Of a stretch of 64,000 bases of DNA, positions 12,211 to 25,736 are shown one piece after another (position 1 is the stretch's first letter; every line of letters begins with the position of its first letter). A model generated the notes under the pieces. It was not told where the DNA came from, did not search any database, and saw only the letters and a program-made list of their open reading frames with translations. Origin of the DNA: Silene latifolia (taxonomy: Eukaryota > Streptophyta > Magnoliopsida > Caryophyllales > Caryophyllaceae); assembly GCF_048544455.1 (NCBI RefSeq), contig NC_133534.1, positions 84,907,637 to 84,971,636 on the forward strand. The letters run 5' to 3'. The position numbers were made by a program, and so were the translations under genes.

Positions 12211-12556
12211 CTGGACAGTCACATTTCTTCTTCTTTTCTTCCCTTTTCTTTATAAAATCCTTGGGGATTTCCTCGGGGATGCAAGGATCTTTTCTCATCA
12301 TTGCCCATCTACTATAGTATGTACAAAGGCCTTCTAATCTTGTCTCTCCTTGATGCTTGGTCATTGAATTCAATCAATTTAGTCTCGTTTTGCCATGAAA
12401 ATGCAAGGTTTGCACTCCTTTCCTACCAAGGACACAAAACCTCAAAGAATATGCAAAACAAAGAACTAAAGACAATAAATGACCCAAATATGCACTAAAA
12501 ATCATGGGAACAAGGCTAATTCAGGGACTAAATATGCTCTAATTATTGTCACATCG

Positions 12557-14258
12557 ATTGTATTAAATGTGTTGTTTATGTATTTGTTAGTTTATGCCTT
12601 AATGTTTCCGATCGTTATCAATTGTTTTACATGAGTTATTTTTGTACTTGCTTTTCGTTCCTTAATTCTTTGTATTGTTATTAATTGTATTAAATATTTT
12701 GTTCATGAATTGGTTTGCTTATGTCTTATGTTTATAGATATTAATTGTATTCAACGTATTCTTCATGTTTGACTTTTTAAGCATGCTTTGTTGATTTGAA
12801 AGATGGTTGATTTTGAAAATGTTTCTTACATGTTACTTATTGTGCATGTGGTTACATGTTTGTCAAAAATTTTAATCCTTGGTAACCCGAGCTTTACTCT
12901 TATCGTACTTTAATCCTTTTTGGATTATTTGATGGCGTTGTCCTTGTTTGAGGTGATTTCGAGGTTGATTCCCTTGTGGTTTATTAAGGCAACAAGTTAG
13001 GATTGATGACAGTTATTGGGATGTTGAGATATGAAAGAAAAGAGTGTTTATATTATGAGTTTGGTAACGAAGAAGTTTATTTTGGGATTAGAGGTTATTG
13101 CGAGGAAGTTTACTTTCGGACTTGTTATGACGATGTTTCCTTTATGATTATAGGCGTTATGTTCTTTTGTGTATTTGAAGAAATCCTTATTGATGATAGA
13201 GGGTGATGATATTTGGAATAATATATATGATTGTGGTTTCATAGTTTCATAAGAAGTGAGAGGCATATTGAGTGCATTTATCTTATGGTATTATTTGGAA
13301 ATATCGTGACTTATGTTCTTGATGGTTGGAGTTATTGAATTTTGGCTTGAGTTAAGGGAAAGGTTATGCGAGTAATTTATGGATCGAGAGTAAAATAATG
13401 GAAACGAATTGAATGTTAGTGTGGAGTTTAGATTAAGCAAGTTGAGAATTTTGGAGGATTATGCTTGACTTTAAGTGGAATATCATTTTGAGGAGTAAGG
13501 ATCATAAATGGCAATGAGTGAGTTATAAGGGATTTTATGATTTATCTGTTGAGGAGTTATTTACTGATCGTACGTTTTAAAGGATTGTTTGAACAGGGTG
13601 AGCTATAATTTATGGACTTGTGAGATGTTAATGTTTAAATGTTAAAGTGCTCAAGAGTTGACTTAGTATTGTGGTATTCATCTTTTGAGGGTATAGAGAT
13701 TGCTATGGATTGATCCATTAAGTGTGATTAGATGAAGTTCTTGAGAGTGGAAGGACTTGAGAGTTTATGATCTTGAGAGTTGATAATCTGAGGATGTAGT
13801 GATGGTGAAAGGAGCAGTTATATAGAGATTTGTTTGTCCTGAGGTTTTATGGAGATATGACAAAAGGATGTTATGAGACGTTGTTACCTTAAGTGATGAT
13901 TGTATGATGATTGTAAGACCCTGGTTATCTGCTTTATTTATTTTATCTTAAGGTATCGTCTTCGGGTAGATGAATGAGTTTTTGGAGTCGTCTATTCTTA
14001 TCATCCTTGCACGTGTTAACCATACCTCTTCTATTTGAGCCTTCAGACCAAAAGTTTCTTTTTATTTTTGTCCTCCGTTTAATTCATCTATCGTTACTCT
14101 ATATTTTTTTTCTATTTCAACTCTAGTTCCTTCTTCTTTGAACTTTTGTAATTACCCTTTTCACATTGATTTATCTCTAAACTTTTACTTCCTAAAACAA
14201 TGTATTCTTTTGCCTTGTGATATTGCGCGACAATATTTTATTTCGGTTTGCAAGTGTT
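12557..14258. other. Unassigned host sequence between element K and copia B
   Basis: No ORF above about 70 codons and no repeat that I recognise. The first 400 bp are T-rich; from about 12980 the plus strand becomes purine- and G-rich with many GAG, TTGAG and GATG words. It resembles 23091-24050 and 25737-26060 in texture. It may be one eroded chromovirus 3' region whose end is at 26092, but that is inference from texture and position only. Confidence 0.5.
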
Positions 14259-14263
14259 ATTTA
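14259..14263. repeat. Target-site duplication of copia B, left copy
   Basis: ATTTA, repeated exactly at 23091-23095 on the other side of the element. Confidence 0.9.
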
Positions 14264-15531
14264 TGAAGCAAATGTAGATTCATATACATACTAACATACT
14301 CATATATGTCGAAATTAATTTGTCATAAAATTAAACATGGATTTTATGCATGCAAACATAAGATAAAATAGAGGAGAAATCATATTCTTACAATGGTATT
14401 TCGGTTCAAATGGGCACAAGTGAGTTCTCCTACTCACTTGTTCTTGAGCTCTCCAAATGGAAGAACAAGGATTCAAGTATAGAATCCCTCCCAAAAGCAT
14501 ATACCCAAGGAAATCTCTTAATAACTAATATTATGTAGATCTAGTAATAATATTAGTTATACTTAAAATATGACACAAAATAATATGTATTGGCACTACA
14601 AAATCTCGGCCAAAGGAAAGAGTTTTGTGTATTTTTCTCTCTAAGTTTTCACAAGTTATGGAGAGATATATTTTTCTTACTCTAGAAAAATATTTAGTGA
14701 AGTGATGAAATGAATATTGGAGGAAAACATTTTAGTTTTCCATAAGGAAAACCGATTGGAGGGTTTTGGGAAGCCAATGCATGGATCCCTTTTTCTTCCC
14801 CATGAAGAGTAGGCATGCATGCCTAGATATAGAGTGTAATAATTGTGTTTTTCCCTTATTAAAATAATCAACACAATTTATCCACTAACACCCTCTAATT
14901 TTCGGTACACATGAGATAAAATGGGTAGTCCATTTTATTTTGTCATATGTCAATTTTGTCACATGTAACATGTTACATAACATGTTACAATGCAATGTAT
15001 TTTTATCATATTAAAAATCAACATACTCATAAAATATGTCATTTACAAAATTGACTAGTAATTCATAATTACTCGTACCAAAAATGTTTCCAAATTATAA
15101 ACTACAACATTCTGTATTTATAATAATTTATTCATTCCGTTTCAATTGTTTCGTAAACAATAATTTCATCTAAGTAATAAAATAATTCGATTACTTAGAC
15201 CGTGTCTTATTTAATCACATTTACAATAAGATACGTAAATTATACTCACAAAATCATCCGTCAATTTTAAGTAATTTAATTAACTCATATCGGTATACGA
15301 TTAATTAAATAATCAATTAAGAGTATTTCCCTATAGGTATGACCTAAGGGGATCAACTGATCACCACCGTCGCACGACAGTAATGTCAAACTCTAGTCAG
15401 CCAATCATTACCGATATGTGTGGACCAGTTGACTGTAAAAATTACATCCCACATGTATTCTTAAAATGAGATTTTAATAATGGTATTTAAATCATGTGAT
15501 CGCACTATTGTTGAGGACACATTTCCCAACA
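14264..15531 (-). repeat. 3' LTR of copia B
   Basis: Starts TGAAGCAAATG and ends TTTCCCAACA on the plus strand. Followed by the polypurine tract complement ATCTCCCACTTGTC. Confidence 0.95.
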
Positions 15532-16389
15532 ATCTCCCACTTGTCCTCGACAAGTGTGCGTCACCAATTCTCTTGTCCTATTACTATCTCCCACTCAATG
15601 CAAGGTGTCTTTCAGGTCGTACTTGCAAGTGATCATATCGAGAGTGGTTTCCTCGATCCGGAGAATAAGCGATTAACCGGATTTATCCACTCGGATACCT
15701 TCCGAGCGTGGCCACGCATTTCGATTCATTACTCCTCGAGTGGCCCTGAGATATTGTTTTAACCCTGACAAGGGGATGGACAATTCCTATCGCACTCATT
15801 CCCTTCGACTAGCCACAACCATCATAACCCAAAATATGCCCATTTGACCCCATTTACGAAGGTCTTAGTAACACAAATCAAAGTTAATCTGAAACCGAGC
15901 CATCTTAGGTGAATAGTCTTTAGTCAAAAGAATCGACTCATTTGAATACTATAGCAGCTCTCGCCACGACCAGGCTATATAAATTTGCCAGAACTCTATA
16001 AGCGGTCATAAGGCCCGACAAGGTGTTCCTAACAATCTGCCTATGTGATCGATTAGTCATCTCACATGACTCTATGGCATTTGAACTTGCCATCAATCGC
16101 ATCACACTCTAGTCACTTCGAGACGTCACCTCATACAAGTGACTATGGGCGAATACAATGTTAATCCGTGTTCACTTTAACGGGGTTCAATTGTCACTAC
16201 AACCCGTTTGGATGTAACAAAGTATAATAAAAGAGTTTTAAAGTAAAACTCGAACGACAAATGCGATTATCACATATGAATAGTCAATGCCTGATTACTA
16301 TTTCATGTTCTATAATCTAATTTGATCTTGTACGTAGTTGTTCATTTCAATTCAATTGAAATGACATGACTCATCATGTTTAGCCTTTG

Positions 16390-19300
16390 AGAAGGCTTTG
16401 GTTAGTAGGTTTTATCAATTTCTTGTACCTTACTCAACCTTACTACATACTCGTTTTCCTTTGTAATGTATACATTTGCATCACAAAACTTTCTGAGTAC
16501 GTGTCGAGATCCAATCAAGACATAGGCCCTCTTAGCCTAAGAATAGCTCCCACTGTTTTCACAGTGTGCGGGACTCTTCCTTCTTGCACATCCCATGATT
16601 GCAAGTGTACTCAATTTCCGTTATAAATATCTCTCATTCTTCTTTATTGCCTAGAACGATTCTAGAAAATCTACTTCTTAATTATCATAACCACAATGGT
16701 ATCTTAACCATCATAACCACAATGGTATCTAAACCATCCTAATGTGTTTTGATTATGGTTTTGTCGGAAACCATGCGCAACCTCAATTGTCAATTGTCAC
16801 TTGTGTAACACCCTTACACAAAATTGCATCAAAAACACTTTGCATTATAGCCTTAATGCTTCTGCAAGCACTTAAGGACAATCTTTATGGCGTACTTGGC
16901 AAAGATTACTTAAATTCGATTTTGAAAACAATTCATCATACTCAAAGTATATGAAGTGTTACACATCATTATTCATTTAATTGATCCGGCAGCGGAAGCA
17001 AATGGAATCAATCAAATATGTTCAATTTAATTGAACTAGTCATGAATCTTATCAACATAAGACTTCTTACCGACGCTGATATCATGTGGATTTATCTTCA
17101 TAAATCCGGATATTCAAGATGTATTATAATACTCCAAAAGTCTTAAATCATTCTCAATGATCAATATGTCATCCACATATCGGACTAATTAAAATTTCCG
17201 TAACTCCCACTAAACTTCATGTATAAACAAAACTTCTCGACTTATCGAGAAATGTTTTATCACATGATCAAAATGTTGATTCTAACTCATTGATGTCCTA
17301 CTTAAGACCCTCTCTTAAGTTTCACATTATCTTAGGATTGCAAGAATCTTCAAAACTCAAGACATGTATTGAATACATTCCTTCTAATTGAAGAAGTGGG
17401 TTTTAGATTCACTCGCTATGTATTTCATAATAATGAAACACAATCCCTAATAAGATCCAAATAGACTTAAGCATTTCAATTGGTGCAAAACCCTTTGCAA
17501 CCAATCAAACCTTGAAATCTCTCTTTATTAGTGCAAAACCCTTTGCAACTAATCAAGCCTTTTAATTTCGGATTTTCATGGCTTTAAGCCTTATATTGAG
17601 TTGTGACTTAAACACTCTTATGTAAGTCATATGTTCATTACTTTCTTGAAGTAATCATCTTGAATCAAACAATTTCTTTTGTAAGTTATAAGCTCTTTAC
17701 TTTCTTAAAAGTAACATGAATTCATCATTTTTAACAAGTGACGAATTTTAACCTCCTAGGTTTTGAAGAAACAATGTCTTACACAAAACGTCTCATGTAG
17801 CCAAGAAAGACCAGTTTCTTGCGACAACGTTTTACACAAAACATCTCACGTAGCCAAGAAAGACCAGTTTCTTGCGACATAACATCTTTGTGGCTCTTTG
17901 AATAATTTCTCCCACTCTGTCTTCTAGAAATAAACTTGTATTTTAGAAAGACTGACTTCATGAGCCGCAAAACCCGTCGTACTCGTGATAATTGAAAGGG
18001 AAAAATTGAGCATTTGTTTCTTGTGAGAACTTACAACCATGGTACCCTTACCATTTCATATCTCATATGATTCGATTTAGTGGAAAAAATAATTTAGACA
18101 AAAATGATAAAATCCCCAAAAGGATCAAGTAACTCAAAGTAACTTGATTGAAATCCAAACCATATCGAATAGCGTTTGATTTCTTATCCAATCACACATT
18201 ATTCCATGATGCGTGCTAAGAGAGATTAACTTGTGATACTATATCACATTTCCTTTGGCTTATATCAAAGTCTTCACTTCGATAATCCCATCACGACTAA
18301 ATCGTGATTCCTTGAACTTTTGAACTTCTTCAAAGATTTCTCAATTTACCTTATTAAGTGAACACACTAGTGTCAACTTGAATCGTTGGTAAAAGAAAAT
18401 GATCAACCTATTTTGGATCAATGATTTACAATCTCGATCTCCTTTTTCAAACAAAAGGCACGAGACATCTTGCTTTGAATACAAGATACGCATATACCAT
18501 TAACAATCTAATGGTTTCAAGAGTACTCGATAACTCTTTGCGTTCATCATTCCAAAATTTAAGGTTTAATCTTGGGTTACCAATTTGAATCTTACATCAT
18601 CTACATGATATATCATTCTAGTTTGGTTTAGAATATAATCATCTTGATAATGGGCTTGCCATACATCAAATCGTGGTGTATAGGGTCACAAAAGTGAAAC
18701 CTCTTTTGTATCTTAACAAGTTTATATTCTTATTTAGAGTTTATGCACTTAATAGTCACAATTAAGTACCACTTTAAATCCAAAAACTAGATTGAGTACA
18801 CAATTACTCTATCTCTCGACTTCATTGTTGCTAGTCGTCATATTCTAATCATCCTATGTATCAAACATAATGATGAAAACCTCCACTGGTTTCTAATATT
18901 GATGAAGTAGTACTAGCAAAATTTATGTTTAATCAAATAAACATTTTAAAGAAGAATGTCCCATTAGATGTCCCACAACTAACTTGTTGATTCTTCAATA
19001 ATTTGGGGTAGTTTCCTTTCTCGTGTCCAACATTTTAAGACAATGGAAACTTTATCGGTCGGGATTGATAGGTTTAGTATCGTTATTCTCAACAACTTTA
19101 CCTTTAACATTACCTTGTATCAATTCCATTATAATCTTTACTTCTTGAACCTCGTCCTCATCTTAACGGTTTAAGAGAATGCTCCCACTTAATTCAATGA
19201 GTCTTTACTTAGAAAAGCAAAGTTGAATCTTATGAAGATTACTCTTCATTTGTTCGTTTTAGTCTTAAAACTTTCATTGAAGTGGTTGCGTTATTTTGGT

Positions 19301-19710
19301 CAATTACGAATTCTGAAAGTCTAATCACCAAAACAATTTATCGCTTCAAGGTACTTAATTCATTTAAGTATATGAAAAACAATCCATTGTAAGTAGATGT
19401 GTTAGTCTAGAATCAAAAACCTGTTTGATAATGAATAACATTAATCTATACTCCTTGCAAGAGATCCTTAGCAATGGTACATTTGAGGTTTTAGAAGTAA
19501 ATTCATATTTGTCTTTAGTTACGATGTTTTAATGGAGATTTGTATCAAAATCGAAATGATATCGTATATGAATTGTGGTAAAGAAATAGAACAATATAAA
19601 AACGGAATAGTGGAAAACTTAACATTTATCGTTTTATTAATACTTGTAAACAAGTATAGCATTTACATAGTGACCTCTACCCAACTATGATAAATGATTC
19701 CAAGATCCAA
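16390..19710 (-). pseudogene. Decayed gag-pol of copia B
   Basis: The clearest surviving fragment is the minus-strand frame 17779-17970, whose residues about 7-21 (V-F-L-K-Y-K-F-I-S-R-R-Q-S-G-R) match the end of the copia integrase region in F (V-F-L-E-K-E-F-I-S-R-R-Q-C-G-R). The reverse transcriptase YVDD region is at about 17150-17250 with frame breaks, and a broken CCHC remnant is at about 19020-19055. Doubled R-L-V-A-K-G-F coding motifs are at about 17480-17560. A 56-bp direct duplication (about 17772-17880) contains CCAAGAAAGACCAGTTTCTT twice. Confidence 0.82.
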
Positions 19711-19724
19711 ATTCATATTAACTT

Positions 19725-20073
19725 GGGCACGGTGGGGCCGATACATCCCTTATCAATATAACTCGGTGGATTAACTCTTTAATCGATTCTACTTTTAGAA
19801 CTCTTAGTCGATAAAATTACATTAACATTTATCTTTAGCCCAAAACACATCGACAAGGGCACGGTGGGGCCGATACATCCCTTATCAAATACTTTTGTTG
19901 AGTTCAATCCAAATTTCGAATAAATGTGTCCATGATCCAAACCCACATTAACTTGGGCACGGTGGGGCCGATACATCCCTCATCAACATGAATTCGGTGG
20001 ATTAACATTCATCACCCACTTCCCCTACGTAACAAGGTTTGTACCCCGGTGTGGCCGAGTGCACTCCCTCACG
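19725..20073 (-). repeat. Motif repeats of copia B
   Basis: Plus strand reads CACGGTGGGGCCGATACATC at 19725-19754, 19857-19886 and 19955-19984; a divergent fourth copy is at 20044-20073. All three main copies carry the B-specific changes (GTGGGG and ATACATC) relative to copia A. Minus-strand reading gives K-G-C-I-G-P-T-V-P, and a 65-codon frame (19779-19976) spans two copies. Confidence 0.85.
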
Positions 20074-21803
20074 AAATAGGTTTTCATGGTTTCTACTATT
20101 TGGTAAGGCTATGTCTCAATTGATTGTTTTAGCGAGAGGTCATGTCAATTTATTATCTATCACGTTTTAAGTGAACTAAAGCGGTGAACTACGATAATTC
20201 TAATTGACACGGTCGAGGAACTCGATAATATGACAATGCATGTTTAGTTATGGCGATTTAGCAATGCATGTGACATAAAATAAAATGCAAGCATAAAAGT
20301 AAATAAATCCTAGTATGGCCTTTCCTAAAATAGAAAAACTCTTTAACTATTACATATTCGGAAACCAACTCCATTGGTCCCTTGAACTTTGGTTGTGGCA
20401 CGCATCTCGAGGTAACACCGTCTTTATGTATCGCCATTCTTGAAGAAATCCGTCTTTAGGAACTCCGGAATGAATAAAATTACATAATAAATTACATAAT
20501 TTCCTATTATACATTTGTAACTAAAATAAAATAAATCTATTAATTTACAAAACGGTGATACGAGATCACAATAAAAATTACAACCGAATCGATATTCCCA
20601 TACATTTCGGGAAATAGCAATTAAAATCTAAGGCCATACTAAGTAAAATTACATAATTCAAAATTACATAAACTAAAATTATGACAATCATAAGAAAAAT
20701 GCAGCATTATAATATGTATGAACATGCTTCATATTATGCTAAATCGCCTTTTAATTAGCCAATATCGTATATTACTCGGTTTTTACGGATTTGCGTGATT
20801 TCAACATTTTATAATCACAAAAATACATAAACTCATATTTATGCATAAGTTAATTACCCTAACCACTTAGGACTCAAAATTTAGTCTTCACTAATAAATT
20901 GACCATAATTAACTTAAATTACTAAAATTGTTCATAAATTAGTCCAAAAATTACAAAAATAAGCTATTGAACTTCAAATAAATCACAAAACTTCAAATAA
21001 ATTCAAAATTTGAAATTTAAATTCATGAACATTCTGGAAAAATACCATGACACTCATAATGTTCAAAATCTTAGGTTAAAATAATTTTGAAATTTCCGGA
21101 AAAACAATGTTGCGGTTTATCGATTTTTACTAAAATAATCATAAAACATGAGGAAAAATTATATTCATTAAATTTTCAATTTTAGATCTGAAAAAGATAA
21201 TAAAAGGCAACATTAGACGTTTTTCCTAAGTCATAGATTATGTTTTATTAATTTTCAACTAATAATGTCACTATTTATGCCATTTTTCTTCAAAAATTCA
21301 TAAATCATGCTAAAAGACTTCTTTATAGCCAATTATTTTACACACATCTTGTAAAATTGCATGTGACAACATATTAATTTTCCATGACCAGATTCGAAAT
21401 TTAACTCATATTAACCTATTTTTCACTTTAAATCCGAATTAAAATTGAAAAATCCATTTTTCGAGCATAAAAAGTCCTAAAATTATGAAAATTTACAGGT
21501 TATCTCAAAATAATATGTATCACAACATATCCAAAAACCAAGTGAAAATTCGAAGTATAGCTATTTTTAGACCAAAATGACATTTTTACTCATAAAATCA
21601 CATTTAAATGCCATTATTGTAAATTATGAACAATAAAAATCCGAAAAATTAACCAAAATATCCCAAAACACTTTAGGACCAGAAATATTAACATGCATGT
21701 AATGATTTCGTGATATATCATAATAACACAAAATTTACAAGTTTTATTTTGTTATTCTTATAACTCGGAAAAACTTTTAACCAATTTGCATGCAAACAAC
21801 CGT
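20074..21803 (-). other. AT-rich leader of copia B
   Basis: No ORF. It aligns with the leaders of copias A and C throughout; nothing else is recognisable. Confidence 0.7.
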
Positions 21804-21819
21804 GGCTCATGATACCGAT
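21804..21819 (-). other. Degenerate tRNA-Met type primer site, copia B
   Basis: Minus strand ATCGGTATCATGAGCC abuts the LTR, identical to copia A. Confidence 0.75.
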
Positions 21820-23090
21820 TGAAGCAAATGTAGATTCATATACATACTAACATACTCATATATGTCGAAATTAATTTGTCATAAAATTAAACATGGATTT
21901 TAGGCATGCAAACATAAGATAAAATAGAGGAGAAATCATATTCTTACAATGGTATTTCGGTTCAAATGGGCACAAGTGAGTTCTCCTACTCACTTGTTCT
22001 TGAGCTCTCCAAATGGAAGAACAAGGATTCAAGTATAGAATCCCTCCCAAAAGCATATACCCAAGGAAATCTCTTAATAACTAATATTATGTAGATCTAG
22101 TAATAATATTAGTTATACTTAAAATATGACACAAAATAATATGTATTGGCACTACAAAATCTCGGCCAAAGGAAAGAGTTTTGTGTATTTTTCTCTCTAA
22201 GTTTTCACAAGTTATGGAGAGATATATTTTTCTTACTCTAGAAAAATATTTAGTGAAGTGATGAAATGAATATTGGAGGAAAACATTTTAGTTTTCCATA
22301 AGGAAAACCGATTGGAGGGTTTTGGGAAGCCAATGCATGGATCCCTTTTTCTTCCCCATGAAGAGTAGGCATGCATGCCTAGATATAGAGTGTAATAATT
22401 GTGTTTTTCCCTTATTAAAATAATCAACACAATTTATCCACTAACACCCTCTAATTTTTAGTACACACATGAGATAAAATGGGTAGTCCATTTTATTTTG
22501 TCATATGTCAATTTTGTCACATGTAACATGTTACATGACATGTTACAATGCAATGTATTTTTATCATATTAAAAATCAACATACTCATAAAATATGTCAT
22601 TTACAAAATTGACTAGTAATTCATAATTACTCGTACCAAAAATGTTTCCAAATTATAAACTACAACATTCTGTATTTATAATAATTTATTCATTCCGTTT
22701 CAATTGTTTCTGTAAACAATAATTTCATCCAAGTAATAAAATAATTCGATTACTTAGACCGTGTCTTATTTAATCACATTTACAATAAGATACGTAAATT
22801 ATACTCACAAAATCATCCGTCAATTTTAAGTAATTTAATTAACTCATATCGGTATACGATTAATTAAATAATCAATTAAGAGTATTTCCCTATAGGTATG
22901 ACCTAAGGGGATCAACTGATCACCACCGTCGCACGACAGTAATGTCAAACTCTAGTCAGCCAATCATTACCGATATGTGTGGACCAGTTGACTGTAAAAA
23001 TTACATCCCACATGTATTCTTAAAATGAGATTTTAATAATGGTATTTAAATCATGTGATCGCACTATTGTTGAGGACACATTTCCCAACA
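21820..23090 (-). repeat. 5' LTR of copia B
   Basis: Near-identical partner of 14264-15531; ends at 23090 and is followed by the ATTTA duplication. Confidence 0.95.
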
Positions 23091-24050
23091 ATTTATTCTT
23101 TCATGGTAACTCGAAAATGTTTGAAATCTCATTAGAGATACTTGTGATCATCTCGTAGTGGAAGCTTGTATCCTTTGCCGAGCGATGTTAGATACTTCGA
23201 GATTGATGTTGGGTATTGAGGTTGGACACATAGTAACATAGTTGAATGTGAGTATGAATTGGGATAACATTTCATGGTTTGAAGAATGAGTATTAAAGGT
23301 CTTATATTGAGCAAATGAGAAGGTTTGAGGGTGTTATTATATTGAGGGTACATAGATGTTTATTTGTTCTATCTAGGGTTAAAGATGATTCAATTAAGAG
23401 TATGAGGGATTAATTGAAGGACATAGATTAATACAGTCTTATGGGGGAGTTGTGATGTTGAGATAATGTTCGTGGATAGTAAATTGTGAATACAAATTGA
23501 GGTTATAAGTTTGGTGATTATATGAGCACATGCAATGAGAGTTGTAAGGTGATATTATTATGCTTTGATGGAAATGCATTATCGATGGCAAGTGTGTTAC
23601 GGTACAGTAGGTACTGACTTAATAAAGGATTATAGTTTCAGGGTGCTAAGGAATGTCATGAAGTATTCTAAAGAAGTGATTGAGTCTTGCGAGTGCGACC
23701 AGTGTCGTGAGATTGAGAATGCATGGAAATTATGACAGTGAAAATCAAACTTTGAGGTTTGAGATTGATGACTTTGGATACTAAGTACATATCTATAATC
23801 ATCAAGATTTTATATTAAAGTTTTAGATGCTTAAGAGTTGTGATTAGTAGTAAGCACTACTCGCTTTGAGGATATTAGAGTACGAGTGATTTTAATGGCA
23901 CTTGTGAATGGAAGAGTTTTCTCATTCGAAAGATATTCTTTATATTTAGAGATTATATTTTTGGAGCTTTGACTGGTGTTAGATCTTGTGGTGAATGGTA
24001 AACTAGAATTGGAGTATTTATTAAAGGTTATGTGGATTTGAAGTAATAGT
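23091..24050. other. Unassigned host sequence between copias B and D
   Basis: Continuation of the sequence interrupted at 14263. Purine-rich plus strand, no credible ORF; the 73-codon minus frame at 23132-23353 has no recognisable domain. Confidence 0.5.
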
Positions 24051-25736
24051 TGTTAGGAAAAATTACTCTCATTAATTTACATATTCATATATGAAAAGAT
24101 TTATGTAGTCATAAAATAAAACAAGATCTTATGCATGCAAACATAAATAAGATAAGAAAAGAAATCATCAATCTTACTATATGATTTCGGTTTTATGGGC
24201 ACCAACAAATTCACCTATTTGTTAGTTCTTGAGCTTTCCTTAAAATGGATGAACAAAAGGTCCAAATTAGAACCTCTCCCAAATGTGAATACCCATGAAA
24301 ATCTCTTAATAACTAATATTATTTTGTACTAGAAATAATATAAGTCTTACTATATAATTGACACAAAAATAATATTTTGTACTCTTGTATATTTTGGCCA
24401 AGAGAGGAGAGATTAGTGAGGTTTTTATTTCTCTAAAAATTTCTTCACAAGATAGGGAATTAATTTTCTTACACTAGAAAAAAATTAGATAAAGTAATGA
24501 ATAAAAATGATAGAGGAAAAACTCTATAATTTCACTTGGAAAAACCGGTTGGAGGAGGGAAGGAGAGACCAATGCATGGTCTTGTGTTCTTCTCAAGACA
24601 AGGCTAGGCATGCATGGCTAGTCATTAGGCTTTAATCATCATGTTTTCCACTTAAATAAAAACACAATATATATTCCTTAAACTCCCTCCATTTTCGGCA
24701 CATATAAATAAAATGGGTAGTCCATTTCATTTTGTCATTTGTCAATTCTGACATATGTGACATGTTACTTGACATGTGAATTTGTAATGTATTTTTAACA
24801 TATTGTTTGTATCTGTCTGTGTTCTTCGGGGCGCATCCCTGGCTGAGTGGAGTCACTTGCGGGAGTGGCTTCACGCCCATTATTCGCCTTCTGTGGAACC
24901 CGCCACAGAAGGGATGTGCACATTAAGGAGTTTGGGTTTATCGCTCAACGGAGATGAGCGGGGATTAGGTGGGAACGGCTGCGGTCCCCTACTGGCGGCG
25001 TGGAGTGACCTGTTGCGATGGGCACTCTGGCAGGGCCACACACTTTAGTGTGTAGTCAGTATTGTGGAGTTGGGAATGGAGTTTGGAGTATATCTGTGAC
25101 GATTGAGCTGTGTTGTTTGTTGTATTGTTGGATTATATAAATTGTGTGATTAGTACTGACCCCGTTTATTGTTTTGAAAACTGTGGTGATCCATTCGGGG
25201 ATGGTGAGCAGTTGTTGAGCAGGTATGAGTCGAGTTACATGGGATAGCTGGGATGTGCCACTGTCAGATGATAGAGTCTTCCGCTGTAGCCTGAGTAGTT
25301 TATTAAACATATCATTTAGTAGAGTATAGAGTTGGTTTTGAGAGTATGTAACCGTATTTTGGTATTTGGTTTCGGATTGTATCTTATTCACTTAACTTTA
25401 TACTATTTAAATAATATTTCGTTATTGTCTTATGATTATCATTGCCTCGGGCAACCGAGATGGTAGCATCTTTATACCTGAGTGGTCCTGCTAAGGCACT
25501 TTGAGTATGGGGGTGTTACAATTTCCCTATAGGTATGACCTAAGGGGATCAACTGATCACCACTGTCGCACGACAGTAATGTCAAACTCTAGTCAGTCAA
25601 TCATTACCGATATGTGTGGACCAGTTGAATGTAAAATATTACATCCCACATGTATTCTTTAAATGAGATTTAAACATGTGATCATCATGATCGACAGTTG
25701 TGATCGCATTATTGTCGGAGGACACATATTCCAACA
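24051..25736 (-). mobile_element. Copia solo LTR D, interrupted by a chromovirus LTR piece
   Basis: The ends TGTTAGGAAAAATTAC and GGACACATATTCCAACA define an LTR of the E subfamily. Only 24051-24805 and 25530-25736 are copia; about 310 bp expected between them are missing and replaced by 24806-25529. No internal region follows, so it is a solo LTR or LTR remnant. The flanks (ATAGT and ATTAT) do not form a clean target duplication, so one edge may be altered. Confidence 0.8.
24806..25529 (+). mobile_element. 3' part of a chromovirus-type gypsy LTR inside solo LTR D
   Basis: A GC-richer block unlike its surroundings. It contains a run around CTGTGGAACCCGCCACAGAA that is an inverted repeat (TTCTGTGG/CCACAGAA) typical of such LTRs. 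It ends GGGGGTGTTACA, the 3' terminus that pairs with LTR starts of the TGTAACACCCC type such as 26093. Its left end joins copia sequence at ATATT|GTTTG, so its 5' half is missing. The frames at 24803-25048 and 25056-25391 are not gene-like. Confidence 0.72.

Larger units (their letters stand above)
8770..12556 (-). mobile_element. Athila-type Ty3/gypsy element K (5' LTR, gag, start of protease)
   Basis: Minus-strand order is LTR, Asp-type primer site, gag with zinc knuckle, then protease start, which is cut by copia A. The rest of pol and the 3' LTR lie beyond the left edge. The gag layout and the TGGCGCCGTTG primer site are those of the Athila lineage. The gag is broken by a frameshift and a nonsense codon, so K is dead. 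Its LTR is homologous to the LTR start at 46622-47153 and to the LTR fragment at 31153-31627. Confidence 0.9.
10818..12556 (-). repeat. 5' LTR of Athila-type element K
   Basis: About 1.74 kb, a normal size for Athila. The right limit is set by comparison with the related LTR that starts TGATGTGAC at 46622; here the terminal A of the reverse complement is G (12556). The left limit is the CA four bases before the primer site. Small ORFs in the LTR at 11944-12373 overlap the repeat tract and are chance frames. The right flank ATTGT would be one target-duplication copy; the partner is outside the window. Confidence 0.85.
14264..23090 (-). mobile_element. Copia B: complete non-autonomous Ty1/copia element
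   Basis: 8827 bp with LTRs of 1268 bp (14264-15531) and 1271 bp (21820-23090) and a perfect 5-bp target duplication. Minus orientation: primer site at 21804-21819, polypurine tract from 15532. The order is the same as in copia A: 3' UTR 15549-16390, decayed pol-gag about 16390-19710, motif repeats 19725-20073, AT-rich leader 20074-21803. The paired LTRs differ at only about half a dozen places by eye, so transposition was recent although no intact protein is encoded. Confidence 0.95.

Noticed and set aside
11944..12373. Overlapping ORFs on both strands over 11944-12373
   Set aside because: They lie in the LTR of element K and exist because the GC-rich motif tract lacks stop codons.
19779..19976. 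65-codon minus ORF across the motif repeats of copia B as a real peptide
   Set aside because: The equivalent in A has stops at every motif copy, so coding is not conserved.
24803..25048. 81-codon ORF in a GC-richer block, at first look like a host exon
   Set aside because: The block ends with a chromovirus LTR terminus (GGGTGTTACA) and holds a typical LTR inverted repeat; better explained as LTR sequence.
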